DNA from: Candidatus Bathyarchaeota archaeon | GTDB taxonomy: Archaea > Thermoproteota > Bathyarchaeia > TCS64 | DNA length: 59,314 nt | Assembly: GCA_016783485.1 (NCBI GenBank) | Contig: JADHWM010000003.1 | Span: 1-59,314, forward strand | Direction of reading: 5' to 3' | Part shown: positions 15,097 through 23,692 of the stretch, piece by piece | Layout of the letters: every line of letters begins with the position of its first letter | How positions within the stretch are numbered: position 1 is the first letter of the stretch | Made by a program: the position numbers and the translations under genes | Notes under the pieces: generated by a model | Told to the model about the DNA's origin: nothing | Database searches by the model: none | The model's input: the letters and a program-made list of their open reading frames with translations, nothing else

Positions 15097-16660
15097 TTGT
15101 GGGGACCTCCTTGATTTTCTGCTCCACCTCCGGGATGGCTCTGCTTACTGCGGTGAGGAGGGGCTCGATGTCCGGGAGTATCTCCTTGTCGGACAGCTTC
15201 GTGGAGAACTCTGCTATCTTGGGGAGATATTTGGCGAATATGTCCAGCCTCCGCCGCTCCCTGGCTATCCTGATGCTGCGGGAGATGAATAACCTCAGGC
15301 TCCGGGCCGATGTCCTGATCACGTTGGTGAGCTCCTTCTCCACCTCGGGCTGGTCGGCCATGTACTCCTTCCCGACGGTCTTGTAGGGGATCTTCGTGGA
15401 GCATACATGGACGACGACCACCATGGGGGTGTCGCTGGAGACGTTGTAGGTGTCCCAGTGGATGTTCTTGTTGACGACCTTCCAGACGACCCCGCTCGAC
15501 TCGTCGAAGAGGAGGGGTATTCTATTGGCGAACCTTATGATTGTGGTGCCCGTCTTGAACTGTTTCCTGATGGAGGGCCCCGTGGCGATGGCGGCCTCTA
15601 CGATGAAGGGGAATCCAAGATAGGTGGAGGGTTTCCTTGAGACCACTTTGAGGAAGTCGTGCTCCGTGAGGCCTAGTTCCTTCCTTATACCTTTCTCGAG
15701 GAGCTCCTCTCCTATTGGTGAGAGGCAAGTCGCGTCGGGGCGCTTGAAATCCTTGAACTCCCTTGCAGCCCGGACGAGGGTGACTATATCCTCCGGTTTC
15801 ATAGAGCTGGGCCTCGTCCTGTTCCCAATCTCCGCTGATTTCAGGAAATTATCAGCGGTTTTGGAGCCCACCCCTTGGAAATGCTCCGTCATGAACTCCT
15901 TCATGGACTTCGCCTTGGTGATCGAGACTAGCCTGCGGAAGTTCTCCACGTCGATCCCGTGTGGGTGAGGCTTCACAGCCTGGGGCAGCGGGGGCATCAT
16001 ATCGGTTCCCCTCTCGAAGCGGAACAGCCGCCCCACTGGATCCACGAAGGTCAGGTCGGCGTAAGGGCTCACCATCGCCGTCTGCTTCAGATAATCCAGG
16101 AGGCGGCTCTTGATCCTGCTGTAGTCGCCCTCCATCTGGAGGTGGACCACGGTGCCCCTCCAGCCTTTCTTGTTTCCCAGTACCTTGTGCTTGAGGATCA
16201 TGGGCTCGTTGCGCTCGATGTCGATCATCATTGTGAACTCGTGGATGTCGCCACCGGTGCTCGAGGTGATCGTGACGGGTTGATGGGTCGTGATCTGCCC
16301 GTAGAGGATAGTGATAGTGCCCCCGAGGCCGAAGGTACCCCTCGACTGTTGGAGGGTGTACTTTGAACCATAGAATACCCGGCAGAAAGCTGAGGGGATC
16401 TGGTCCGGTGGTAGGCCAGTGCCATTATCCTCGATCCTCATGATGTATGTGCTCGTGTCCCCCTCGGAGGAAGAAACCTCCGTGAGCCTCAGGAATATGT
16501 CTGGTGGAACCCTCTGTCTCTCGCAGGCGTCCAGCGAGTTCTCGAGGAGTTCCCTAACCGCTGCGTATACTGCTCTGCTAGGGTTGCTGAATCCCGCGAT
16601 TTCCCTGTTCCTGTAGAAAAAGTCCGAGGGGCTAATCGACTGGTAGACTATCTCCGTCAT
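15086..16660 (-). CDS. top6B: DNA topoisomerase VI subunit B
   Basis: 524 residues. GHKL ATPase motifs are visible in the N-terminus: ELLENSLDACE (N-box), EDNGTGLPP, and SRGTFGLGG (lid glycines). A helix-two-turn-helix and the transducer domain with a conserved Lys follow (for example GTTIIRFANRIPLLFDES). ATP binding dimerises the subunit and drives strand passage. The C-terminal segment after about residue 480 is a short helical tail. The start overlaps the stop of the KH-protein gene by four bases. Confidence 0.96.
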   Translation of the reverse strand: MTEIVYQSISPSDFFYRNREIAGFSNPSRAVYAAVRELLENSLDACERQRVPPDIFLRLTEVSSSEGDTSTYIMRIEDNGTGLPPDQIPSAFCRVFYGSKYTLQQSRGTFGLGGTITILYGQITTHQPVTITSSTGGDIHEFTMMIDIERNEPMILKHKVLGNKKGWRGTVVHLQMEGDYSRIKSRLLDYLKQTAMVSPYADLTFVDPVGRLFRFERGTDMMPPLPQAVKPHPHGIDVENFRRLVSITKAKSMKEFMTEHFQGVGSKTADNFLKSAEIGNRTRPSSMKPEDIVTLVRAAREFKDFKRPDATCLSPIGEELLEKGIRKELGLTEHDFLKVVSRKPSTYLGFPFIVEAAIATGPSIRKQFKTGTTIIRFANRIPLLFDESSGVVWKVVNKNIHWDTYNVSSDTPMVVVVHVCSTKIPYKTVGKEYMADQPEVEKELTNVIRTSARSLRLFISRSIRIARERRRLDIFAKYLPKIAEFSTKLSDKEILPDIEPLLTAVSRAIPEVEQKIKEVPTIDG

Positions 16661-17250
16661 CTTTTTCTCAAGTCCGCCTTCTGCCCGGGGCTCTCATACC
16701 AGAGTTCGCCCCTATCTTTTTTCATTTTCCTTCGCCACGCGTAGAGGTAGTTCCACACGGTCTTGTGGAATGAGCCCTGGATGAGCTTCATGAGGGCCTC
16801 CCGGGCCGCCTCGAGGCCCTCGGGGTTCCCGATGTAGGCGACAGTACCCCCGTAGACGCTTATCCGGGTCTCCGTGATCTCCTCGATGAGCTCCCGGGAA
16901 CGCCCGTTCTTCCCTATAATTCTGCCCTTCACCCTCGCGATGGCGTTCTTCGAGTCGCCGACGTACTCGCCGAGATCGATGATGTGGAGGTCAAAGTCCT
17001 CCTTGGCCAGGATCTCCGCTCGCTGGGGGCTGAAGCCCCTCCCGATAGCCTTCACGACGTTCCGGACCGTGAAGATGGCTGTGACGTCCCTGTTCCCGGG
17101 GTTGAGGGTGATCTCGACGGATCCCGACTCGCTTTCGACCTCTATGGTGACGCCGAAGTAGCTCTCTATCCTCCTCTTGGCATTCCCCTTGGGACCAATT
17201 AGGGCGCCGACCCGATCCCGGGGGATCTTAAGATAGGTCTTCTGACTCAC
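16657..17250 (-). CDS. KH-domain RNA-processing protein (archaeal Dim2/Pno1-like)
   Basis: 197 residues from a GTG at 17250. Two KH folds are visible: the first with IPRDRVGALIGPKGNAKRRIE (GxxG loop GPKG) and the second with RVKGRIIGKNGRSRELIEE (GKNG). This is the archaeal relative of Dim2/Pno1, which works with RIO1 in maturing the small-subunit rRNA 3' end. It overlaps the RIO1 gene upstream by 23 bases and top6B downstream by four, consistent with a single message. Confidence 0.88.
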   Translation of the reverse strand: MSQKTYLKIPRDRVGALIGPKGNAKRRIESYFGVTIEVESESGSVEITLNPGNRDVTAIFTVRNVVKAIGRGFSPQRAEILAKEDFDLHIIDLGEYVGDSKNAIARVKGRIIGKNGRSRELIEEITETRISVYGGTVAYIGNPEGLEAAREALMKLIQGSFHKTVWNYLYAWRRKMKKDRGELWYESPGQKADLRKR

Positions 17251-18031
17251 CCTTCACCCACGTCTCCACGTCCTCGGAATCGACGACATCCACTCCGAGC
17301 CGGTTGAAATAAGCGTTTATGTTGGATATATCCCGTTTCAGGAGGGGCCCTGCCAAGGGGTGCTCTATGAGGAGGGCCTGAGAGACGTCGAAGATGACTG
17401 GAGCCTCCTCCCAGACCATGATGTTGTACTCGCTCAGGTCGCCGTGGACCACGCCGGCCTTCGTGTAGAGGAGCCTCGCCTCGTCGAGGGTCTTGAGGTA
17501 GAACGCCTCGGGGTCCTCGGGGTCGATCTCCCTGAGCAGGGGGGCGGGGACACCGTCGTCCCCGATGAAGGACATTACGAGGATGTTCCTGTTGAACGCT
17601 AAGGCCTTGGGGCTGTTTACCCCCGCCTGCTCCGCGAGCTGGAGGTTCTTGAACTCCTTCTGAGTCCAGGTGTAGACTATCCCTCGAGGAGTTTTCCTTA
17701 TCCGTTTGAACCTTCGGTCGCCCTCGATGTACTTGAGCATCCCTCTCCGGAAGTCCGCCGTGGTCGTGTAGTAGATCTTGATGGCCAGCTCCTCGTCTTC
17801 GGGTCCGATGCCCCAGTAGACCCGAGCCTCTTTCCCAGCTTTGATGACTCCTTCGATGTCCTTGATTTTTCCTTGGCGTATGAGCTTGTCGATGCCCTCG
17901 ACGGTGAGGTGGTCGAAGACCTCCTCCATGACATTGTAGTTCTCCTGCCGTTTAGTGAGCATGTGGTCTCTCTCCTCCATGCTCCTCTCGGCTGCCTCGG
18001 CCTTCTTATCCGTGCGCTCTCGATCTGACAC
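17228..18031 (-). CDS. rio1: RIO1-type serine kinase
   Basis: 267 residues from the GTG at 18031. The track start (TTG 18088) is disfavoured: its extra 19 codons have poor third-position GC, and they overlap a better-looking 25-codon ORF in another frame that stops four bases before 18031. RIO kinase elements: IKAGKEARVYWG (flexible phosphate loop), LAIKIYYTTTADFRR (ATP-binding Lys), VVHGDLSEYNIMVW (catalytic Asp and Asn) and VIFDVSQALL (metal-binding Asp). RIO1 acts in 40S/30S maturation as ATPase/kinase. Confidence 0.92.
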   Translation of the reverse strand: MSDRERTDKKAEAAERSMEERDHMLTKRQENYNVMEEVFDHLTVEGIDKLIRQGKIKDIEGVIKAGKEARVYWGIGPEDEELAIKIYYTTTADFRRGMLKYIEGDRRFKRIRKTPRGIVYTWTQKEFKNLQLAEQAGVNSPKALAFNRNILVMSFIGDDGVPAPLLREIDPEDPEAFYLKTLDEARLLYTKAGVVHGDLSEYNIMVWEEAPVIFDVSQALLIEHPLAGPLLKRDISNINAYFNRLGVDVVDSEDVETWVKGESEDLS

Positions 18032-18035
18032 TTGT

Positions 18036-18113
18036 CTATGCCTGCCTGGTCTCCGTCCTCTTCTCGCATTGGTCGTCGAAAGAGACAAGGACGATGTCCC
18101 CGAGTTTGCTCAC
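18036..18113 (-). CDS. Possible 25-residue leader peptide upstream of rio1
   Basis: GTG at 18113 opens VSKLGDIVLVSFDDQCEKRTETRQA, ending TAG four bases before the rio1 GTG at 18031. About 18 of 23 internal codons end in G or C, as in real genes of this window, whereas the alternative rio1 extension over the same bases does not. A TATA element at 18148-18154 would place the transcript start near 18126, making this the first ORF on the message. It may couple translation to rio1. No family recognised. The gene is too short to be sure. Confidence 0.35.
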   Translation of the reverse strand: MSKLGDIVLVSFDDQCEKRTETRQA

Positions 18114-18147
18114 TCGGATTGGTTTACCCCTTGTCCTCCTTTTATCC

Positions 18148-18154
18148 CTTTATA
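18148..18154 (-). promoter_or_regulatory. TATA box of the rio1-KH-top6B-top6A operon
   Basis: TATAAAG on the minus strand, about 35 bases before the GTG of the leader ORF and about 120 before rio1. No other promoter-like element is seen between the four overlapping genes. Confidence 0.5.
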
Positions 18155-18296
18155 GAGTGATCCGAATCTTAAAAATCATTTCCATGCCGATTTGGCTCTA
18201 AAACCGATTTTTACCTCAATATCTCTAAAACCGCTCCTAAAATCACCTTATTTCCTAGATAAAATGGAAATATTATCATTTTCCGGGGTTCCTTAT

Positions 18297-18983
18297 TCAC
18301 AAATCGATGGGAACCCTGCTCCCAAGGAACACTCCGTCAAAGTCCACCCGGGAAGAATACGCGTAGACCTCGACACCCTTCCTATTGGCCTCTTTAAGGT
18401 TCGCAGCGAAATCGGGGGCTGTCTCTGTATTGGGCCTGAAGCTGTTCGCATCAGGCCGTTGGATGAGGAAGAATACAGCTGACCTACCCTGCGTGAGGCC
18501 CCTGGTCAGAGTCAGGAGATGGCGGCTTCCTCTCTTGGTGGGGGCGTCTGGGAAGAGAGCGACGCCGTCCCTGATGAGGGTGCACGACTTCACCTCAAGG
18601 AAGAGCTTCCCTGAATCACTTTCGAGGAGAAAGTCGAGGCGTGACTCGCCGAAAGTGTACTCTGCTTTTTTGATACGAAAGTCTTTGAATGGTTCGATGT
18701 TGCCTCTGTCGACTGCCTCGTGGACTAGCTTGTTCGGGACATTGGAGTCGACGCTCACCAGGGTCCCCTGGTGGTCAACGAGAGTGAGGTTGTACTGGGT
18801 CTTCCTGGTATCTGATTGCACTGGTATGAGGTAGACCCGGGCGCCATGATAAAGGAGTTCCTTCATCCTGCCGGGATTCGGGATGAAGCAGGGGGTCTCA
18901 ACGCCATCCACGAGGACCACCCCGAGGAACCGGTTGGGCCTAGACTGGAAAACCGCCGGCACGAGGCGCCCACTGAACCTCAT
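18297..18983 (-). CDS. sfsA: SfsA family nuclease-like protein
   Basis: 228 residues, standard SfsA length. The N-terminal OB-like part (RFLGVVLVDGVETPCFIPNPGRMKELL) is followed by a PD-(D/E)xK-type core: RLDFLLE, LFLEVKSCTL and ALFPDAPTKRGSRHLLTL, the last being a hallmark of SfsA. Bacterial SfsA binds DNA and was first noted for maltose-regulon stimulation; archaeal role unknown. It is nine bases downstream of the inositol-phosphatase-like gene and probably co-transcribed. The upstream spacer 18089-18296 belongs to the rio1 promoter side and holds no other gene. Confidence 0.92.
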   Translation of the reverse strand: MRFSGRLVPAVFQSRPNRFLGVVLVDGVETPCFIPNPGRMKELLYHGARVYLIPVQSDTRKTQYNLTLVDHQGTLVSVDSNVPNKLVHEAVDRGNIEPFKDFRIKKAEYTFGESRLDFLLESDSGKLFLEVKSCTLIRDGVALFPDAPTKRGSRHLLTLTRGLTQGRSAVFFLIQRPDANSFRPNTETAPDFAANLKEANRKGVEVYAYSSRVDFDGVFLGSRVPIDL

Positions 18984-18992
18984 ATCGTGGCC

Positions 18993-19784
18993 CTACCCCA
19001 GGGTCTTCAGGATCTCCTCGAGGGTCCACTGGCTCGAAGCGGCCACGAGCTTCAGCGTAGTCTCCCTGGTGAGCTCCAGGTCGTCTTCCGTAGCGCCCTC
19101 TGTGACATATGCTCCCCCGGCCTCCCTGAGGATGAGGAGCCCCGCTGCGACATCGGTGATCCTAAGCTTCCCTCTAACGTCGACGTGGGCGTCCACGATT
19201 CCCGAGGCGAGGTGGCACAGAGCGAGGGCGGAGGATCCCGTCTGGCGGAGGTGCCCTGCGCTCGCTATCAACTGTTTGACCCTATCGACGGGGGCGCCCT
19301 TGCTGATATCCAGGGAGACGAGGGCCTCTTTCACGAGCTTCGATTTGGAGGGGGCGATGCGTTTCCCCGTCCTCCATGCTCCTCTATTCCTTTCGGCCCT
19401 GTAGACATCCCCGGAATATAGATCTTTGATGAGGCCTAACGTCACCCCCGACATGCGGGGTGTCTCCGAGAGAGCCATGCTGGTGCAGGCGAAGGGGATG
19501 CCTCTCGCCAGGTTGGTGGTCCCGTCGACGGGGTCGACGACGAGCACGGGGCCCTGCTCCCCGATTTCGTAATCGCCTTCCTCGCTCACGACCCGAACTG
19601 GAAAACCGGCATCGCTGAGAGTCTCCCTGATCGCCTGCTGGGCTTCTGAGTCTAGGAGTTTTTTGAGACCGTCGGCGTCAAGGGAGGCCCTGCTCAGGAG
19701 GGCTTTCCTGACATTTGTGCGGACGTTCTCCGCGGCCTCAAGCAGGACGGGAGTCCACCGAGCGCTTAAGATGGGTTGAACCAT
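18993..19784 (-). CDS. Inositol monophosphatase / fructose-1,6-bisphosphatase family
   Basis: 263 residues. The lithium-sensitive phosphatase motifs are present: Glu in VVSEEGDYE, VLVVDPVDGTTNLARG (metal Asp pair and substrate loop) and the late motif LRITDVAAGLLILREAGG. Archaeal members commonly hydrolyse both inositol-1-phosphate and fructose-1,6-bisphosphate, the latter in gluconeogenesis. The nearby PfkB-type sugar kinase suggests a sugar- or inositol-phosphate context, but the substrate cannot be read off. Confidence 0.88.
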   Translation of the reverse strand: MVQPILSARWTPVLLEAAENVRTNVRKALLSRASLDADGLKKLLDSEAQQAIRETLSDAGFPVRVVSEEGDYEIGEQGPVLVVDPVDGTTNLARGIPFACTSMALSETPRMSGVTLGLIKDLYSGDVYRAERNRGAWRTGKRIAPSKSKLVKEALVSLDISKGAPVDRVKQLIASAGHLRQTGSSALALCHLASGIVDAHVDVRGKLRITDVAAGLLILREAGGAYVTEGATEDDLELTRETTLKLVAASSQWTLEEILKTLG

Positions 19785-19892
19785 TCTCTCTCATCAAATG
19801 TTATCCTCATGGTTAACATTTTTGAGCCTAACAATTCTTTCGAAGAAAGCATGATTCGGGGTAAGGCACAGAGGGTCAAAGAGCTATATCCG

Positions 19893-20786
19893 TTAGAATG
19901 AGACCATAGATTTATAGAGATTGTACCGTCCCTCGATATCCTCGATGGTCAGGGGCAGGAACCTCTCAATGCTGAACTCCTCAACGGCGAATGAGCCCAT
20001 CACGTTCCCGTAGACCACGGCCTCCCTCATGACGGACTCGTCTAGACTCCCGCTCCGGGCCAGGTGACCCATGAATCCCCCTGCGAAGCAGTCACCCGCC
20101 CCCGTGGGATCCGTGATCTTCTCCAAGGGATAGCCACACGTGGGGAAGACCTTTTCCCGGGTGAAGAGGATGGCCCCGTGTTCCCCTTTCTTTACGACGA
20201 TAAACCTCGGGCCCCAATCGAGGATCTCCTTGGCTCCCGTGATTATGTTTGGGGCCTGGCATAGCTGCCTCACCTCGTTGTCGTTTAGGACCATGCCGTC
20301 GACCCTGGAGATGACCTCGATGAGCCCCTCCCTATCGGTGTTGATCCAGTATTCTATGGTGTCCGCAATGGTGAGGCGGGGACCGTCCACCTGGTCGAGG
20401 ACGCTGAGCTGCTGCTGGGGACCCACGTTACCCAGGTAGAGGAACTCCGCATCCTTGTACTCCTCGGGCACTACGGGGTCCCAGCCTCCGAAGACGTTCA
20501 GCTCCGTGGCGATTGAGGTCCGGGCCCCCAGGTCGAATCCGAAGCTCGAGACGTAGTGGAAGCTCTTCCCCTTCTCGACCACGAGTCCTGCGAGGTCTAG
20601 CCTGTCCCTGAAGATGTTCATGTACTCCTCTGGGAAATCGTCCCCCACGATCCCGATGAGGCCCGACTCGGCGAAGAAGCTCGCGGCGATGCTGGAGTAG
20701 GTCCCCGAGCCCCCGACCAGCTTGGATACGCTCTTGAAGGGGGTCTCGGTGGTGTCGAGGCCGACGGTGCCAAGGTTGACGATCAT
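19893..20786 (-). CDS. PfkB/ribokinase-family sugar or nucleoside kinase
   Basis: 297 residues. Ribokinase-fold signatures: the N-terminal glycine pair LVGGSGTYSSIAASFF, and the C-terminal ITDPTGAGDCFAGGFMGHL with the catalytic Asp and anion-hole glycines. MVLNDNEVRQL matches the usual N/E segment of the family. The substrate is open: ribose, fructose-phosphate, inositol or nucleoside are all possible. Stands alone between divergent-looking AT-rich spacers. Confidence 0.85.
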   Translation of the reverse strand: MIVNLGTVGLDTTETPFKSVSKLVGGSGTYSSIAASFFAESGLIGIVGDDFPEEYMNIFRDRLDLAGLVVEKGKSFHYVSSFGFDLGARTSIATELNVFGGWDPVVPEEYKDAEFLYLGNVGPQQQLSVLDQVDGPRLTIADTIEYWINTDREGLIEVISRVDGMVLNDNEVRQLCQAPNIITGAKEILDWGPRFIVVKKGEHGAILFTREKVFPTCGYPLEKITDPTGAGDCFAGGFMGHLARSGSLDESVMREAVVYGNVMGSFAVEEFSIERFLPLTIEDIEGRYNLYKSMVSF

Positions 20787-20854
20787 TCAACCACTGGGGG
20801 AAATGATGGGCGGTTCCCCTTATTATTTTACCCAATTTTCAATGGGTTTAACGG

Positions 20855-22009
20855 TCAATCGCCGGCGTAACTGAATTCGCCTAGCCTGCTCGTTATCTTG
20901 AGGGAGTTGCCTTTCTCGCTCTTCTCGCAGTGTCCGATGATCTGGACGCCTATCCCGAAGCTCTCAGCGATGCGAATCACGTCCTGGGCTGCCTCGGGTT
21001 CCACTATGAACTCGATGCCTATCCCCATGTTGAAGTCCTCGTACATTTCCCTCCACTCCACCCGTCCCTCCTTTTGGATGAGGTGGAAGACTGGGTCGGG
21101 CTCGGGCAGGGCGTCCTTGACATAACGCACTCCTTTCCCGAGGCCGAGGCACTTCGTCTGGCCTCCACCCGTGTTGTGGACCATGCCGTGAACCGAGTCC
21201 CCGACGCCTTCCAAGACCTTCGCTGCGATAGGGGCGAATATCCTGGTGGGCGACGTCAGGGCTTCACCGACAGTCATCCCGAGCCCATCCGGGCGATCCT
21301 CGTAACCGTAACTCCCCGTGAATCTCGCCCTGTCTGGGTGAGCGAGCTCGGGATATCTTTCTAGGTATTCTCCGCGCATCAGGCAGTTCCTTGCGAGGGT
21401 GTGACCGTTGCACATTATCCCGCTGTTCGCCTCCTCCTCGTAGCCGACCTTTCCGCCGCTCCGCAGGCCGACTATCACGTCCCCGGGGGAGATCTCGTAG
21501 CCAGTCACAACTTTGTCAAGTTCTACCCTAGCAAAGAGAGCCCCGCATACGTCCAGGGTCTTCATCTGGTCGGGGAGGTCTGCGGTCTCTCCACCCCCGA
21601 ATAAAACGGGCAGCCCGTTCTCCTCGAGCATCTTGAACGTATCCGCGAATCCCTGGGAGAGGGCCGCGAGCATCTCCACCCTGTCGATGAGAAGGGTGTT
21701 GTACGCTATGTAGTCTATGAAGGATATGGCTTCAGCCCCGACGCAGATGACGTCGTCGATGTTCATTGCGACGGCGTCCTGGGCCAGCCCTTTGAACCAT
21801 GAGGGATCCCCCGACTCTTTGTAGCAGAGGTAGCTCATGATGGGTTTGCTCCCCGCAGAGTCCGCGTGGGAGACGAGGCCCATACTCGGGTTCGTGGGGT
21901 CCCGGGTGATGACGCAGAAGGCTCCCGGGTAGAGGTTGTCCACGACGCCTTTGAACGCCTGGATGCCCTCCTTCTTCACGTCGACGCCGAGGGCTTTGTA
22001 TCGGGACAT
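20855..22009 (-). CDS. purM: Phosphoribosylformylglycinamidine cyclo-ligase (AIR synthase)-like
   Basis: 384 residues, slightly longer than typical PurM (about 345). SHADSAGSKPIMSYL stands for the DGVGTK loop, AQDAVAMNIDDVICVGAEAISFIDYIA matches the PurM segment with conserved Asn-Asp, LFGGGETADLPDQ matches the GGETA motif, and MVHNTGGGQTKCLGLGKGVRY matches the ITGGG loop. It would close the imidazole ring in purine synthesis. DSAGSK in place of DGVGTK is a notable departure; another AIR-synthase-superfamily role is possible. A PurN-like gene occurs at 31674. Confidence 0.8.
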   Translation of the reverse strand: MSRYKALGVDVKKEGIQAFKGVVDNLYPGAFCVITRDPTNPSMGLVSHADSAGSKPIMSYLCYKESGDPSWFKGLAQDAVAMNIDDVICVGAEAISFIDYIAYNTLLIDRVEMLAALSQGFADTFKMLEENGLPVLFGGGETADLPDQMKTLDVCGALFARVELDKVVTGYEISPGDVIVGLRSGGKVGYEEEANSGIMCNGHTLARNCLMRGEYLERYPELAHPDRARFTGSYGYEDRPDGLGMTVGEALTSPTRIFAPIAAKVLEGVGDSVHGMVHNTGGGQTKCLGLGKGVRYVKDALPEPDPVFHLIQKEGRVEWREMYEDFNMGIGIEFIVEPEAAQDVIRIAESFGIGVQIIGHCEKSEKGNSLKITSRLGEFSYAGD

Positions 22010-22065
22010 CTCGGCGAAAATATGGAGTCACTCATCTTAAAGTTATGGACGAGGCTAGAGCAGTC

Positions 22066-23634
22066 TCAGGGGTGGGAGATGGATCCTATCTGGTCGACGA
22101 TAGCCTCTTGGAGCCTGATATAGTCGCCGTCGCTTATCCAGCCTCCCCGCCGGAGCCTCGTGAGCCCGAGCATCATCTGGTCCACCGCCTCCCTGCTCCG
22201 GAACAGGTTCAGCCTCTCCGCCTCCTGGCGGTATGCCCGGCCCACCTGGTTATCCCTCCCGAGGCTCCTCACAGCCCTCTCCAGGAACCGATCCGAGAAC
22301 CCCCCCACGGGCCTGATCAGCATGTTCACCTTACTCTCGAGATCGTCCGCTAGCATCCGCCTGAACCTCGAGAATAGGCCGGGGCTGCCCACCACTTCCA
22401 CCGGGGGATAGAAGTCGAACCTCTTCCGACCGAAGTGGAAGACGTAGAAGGGTATGTTTATCTCGAGGTCTCCCTCGTCCAGCTCTACCTTGTATTTGTC
22501 GAGGGACTTGAGCTTGTTTCTCTTTCTCCGGCTGAGGGCATCGATCTGACCCGAGATCGCCTTTGCTTCGGCCAGTATCTCCGCTTCGAGGGATTGGATC
22601 TCCTCGAGCCTGTCCCGAGTCTGGGCTCGTTCATCCGCCAGCTTCTCCTCGTCGCCCCTCAGCTCGGCGTCGAACTGGACCCTCAGGACCTTGATCTCGG
22701 CGTCCCTCTTCCCCTCGAGGCTCTTCACCGCTTTCTCGAGCTCCCCGAACTTTTTCTTGAGCTCCCTCAGGGCCTTCTCGGAATCAAGCGTCCCTTTGTC
22801 ATCCGTTGATTTCAGTTGGTCCACCCTTTTCTCCGCCCGGGTGAGCTTCCTCTTGCGCTTGGTCCGCTCCTCCCTCAGTGGGCCCGTCTGCCTCTTGTAG
22901 GATGAGCGGACACGGGTGATTTCCCTGTCCAACTTCTTCTTGAGCCCACCCCTCTTCTTCTCGAGGGCTCCTTTCAGGCGTTCCTGGATCTTTAGGCTGC
23001 CATCCTTGATGTTCAGGGACTCTTCCTTCAGCACTTTCCGGGCTGTGTCCAGGGATTCTTGGAGACCCTTCTTGGCATTCTCTAGGGTTTTCTGGTCCTC
23101 CTCGAGAGTTTTATGGAGCCTTATAAGGGAGTCCAACACAGCTTTGACCTCCGCGTCTTCGAGGATCGGGTTGAAGATAATGGAATTAACATCGGACTCT
23201 GGCTCCATGGTCCTTTCGAGCAGCCCGTTTATTTCCCCGAGCTTCGGAGGCTGGGCCACAAGCCCGGTGAACGTCAGGGTCTCCTGCCCCGTGAAATCCT
23301 TGAAATGACCTGAGAGCCCCTTGAGCCCTTTGAGATAGTTCTCGGGCTCCACCGAGACCTTGTCAACAGCCTTGATGAAGGGCTCCACGTCCGGGATGAG
23401 TTTGTACCTGAGGCTGGTCTTGTGGAGCCCGAGGAGATCGACCATCACCGATCCCCCATCGTATCGCTTGAAGAGAAGTGGATAGGTCGCGAAGGAGGCA
23501 GCCTCCAGGACCCCCGTCCCTCTCCGGGAGTCCCCCACTATGAAGAGTGAGGCGAGCTCGAGCTCTTTGGTGAAAGGTTGGCCTCTGCTGCCGTCATCTA
23601 AGACATATGGGACAGTCAGTCTCTTCGAGCTCAT
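22066..23634 (-). CDS. Large coiled-coil protein of unknown function
   Basis: 522 residues in three parts. Residues 1-185 form a globular region (VPYVLDDGSRGQPF, LFIVGDSRRGTGVLEAASFATYPLLF). About 185-380 is a long heptad-rich, very charged coiled coil (EEDQKTLENAKKGLQESLD through KAISGQIDALSRRKRNKLK). Residues 385-522 form a second globular region starting INIPFYVFHFGRKRFDFYPPVEVVG and ending in helices. No transmembrane segment. No family recognised. It lies between purM and an HDAC-like gene on the same strand but with AT-rich gaps on both sides. Confidence 0.65.
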   Translation of the reverse strand: MSSKRLTVPYVLDDGSRGQPFTKELELASLFIVGDSRRGTGVLEAASFATYPLLFKRYDGGSVMVDLLGLHKTSLRYKLIPDVEPFIKAVDKVSVEPENYLKGLKGLSGHFKDFTGQETLTFTGLVAQPPKLGEINGLLERTMEPESDVNSIIFNPILEDAEVKAVLDSLIRLHKTLEEDQKTLENAKKGLQESLDTARKVLKEESLNIKDGSLKIQERLKGALEKKRGGLKKKLDREITRVRSSYKRQTGPLREERTKRKRKLTRAEKRVDQLKSTDDKGTLDSEKALRELKKKFGELEKAVKSLEGKRDAEIKVLRVQFDAELRGDEEKLADERAQTRDRLEEIQSLEAEILAEAKAISGQIDALSRRKRNKLKSLDKYKVELDEGDLEINIPFYVFHFGRKRFDFYPPVEVVGSPGLFSRFRRMLADDLESKVNMLIRPVGGFSDRFLERAVRSLGRDNQVGRAYRQEAERLNLFRSREAVDQMMLGLTRLRRGGWISDGDYIRLQEAIVDQIGSISHP

Positions 23635-23692
23635 GGGACCCTCCCTAACCTAGATTACACTCTCGCCTAAAAAAATACGGTATTCTATCCCG

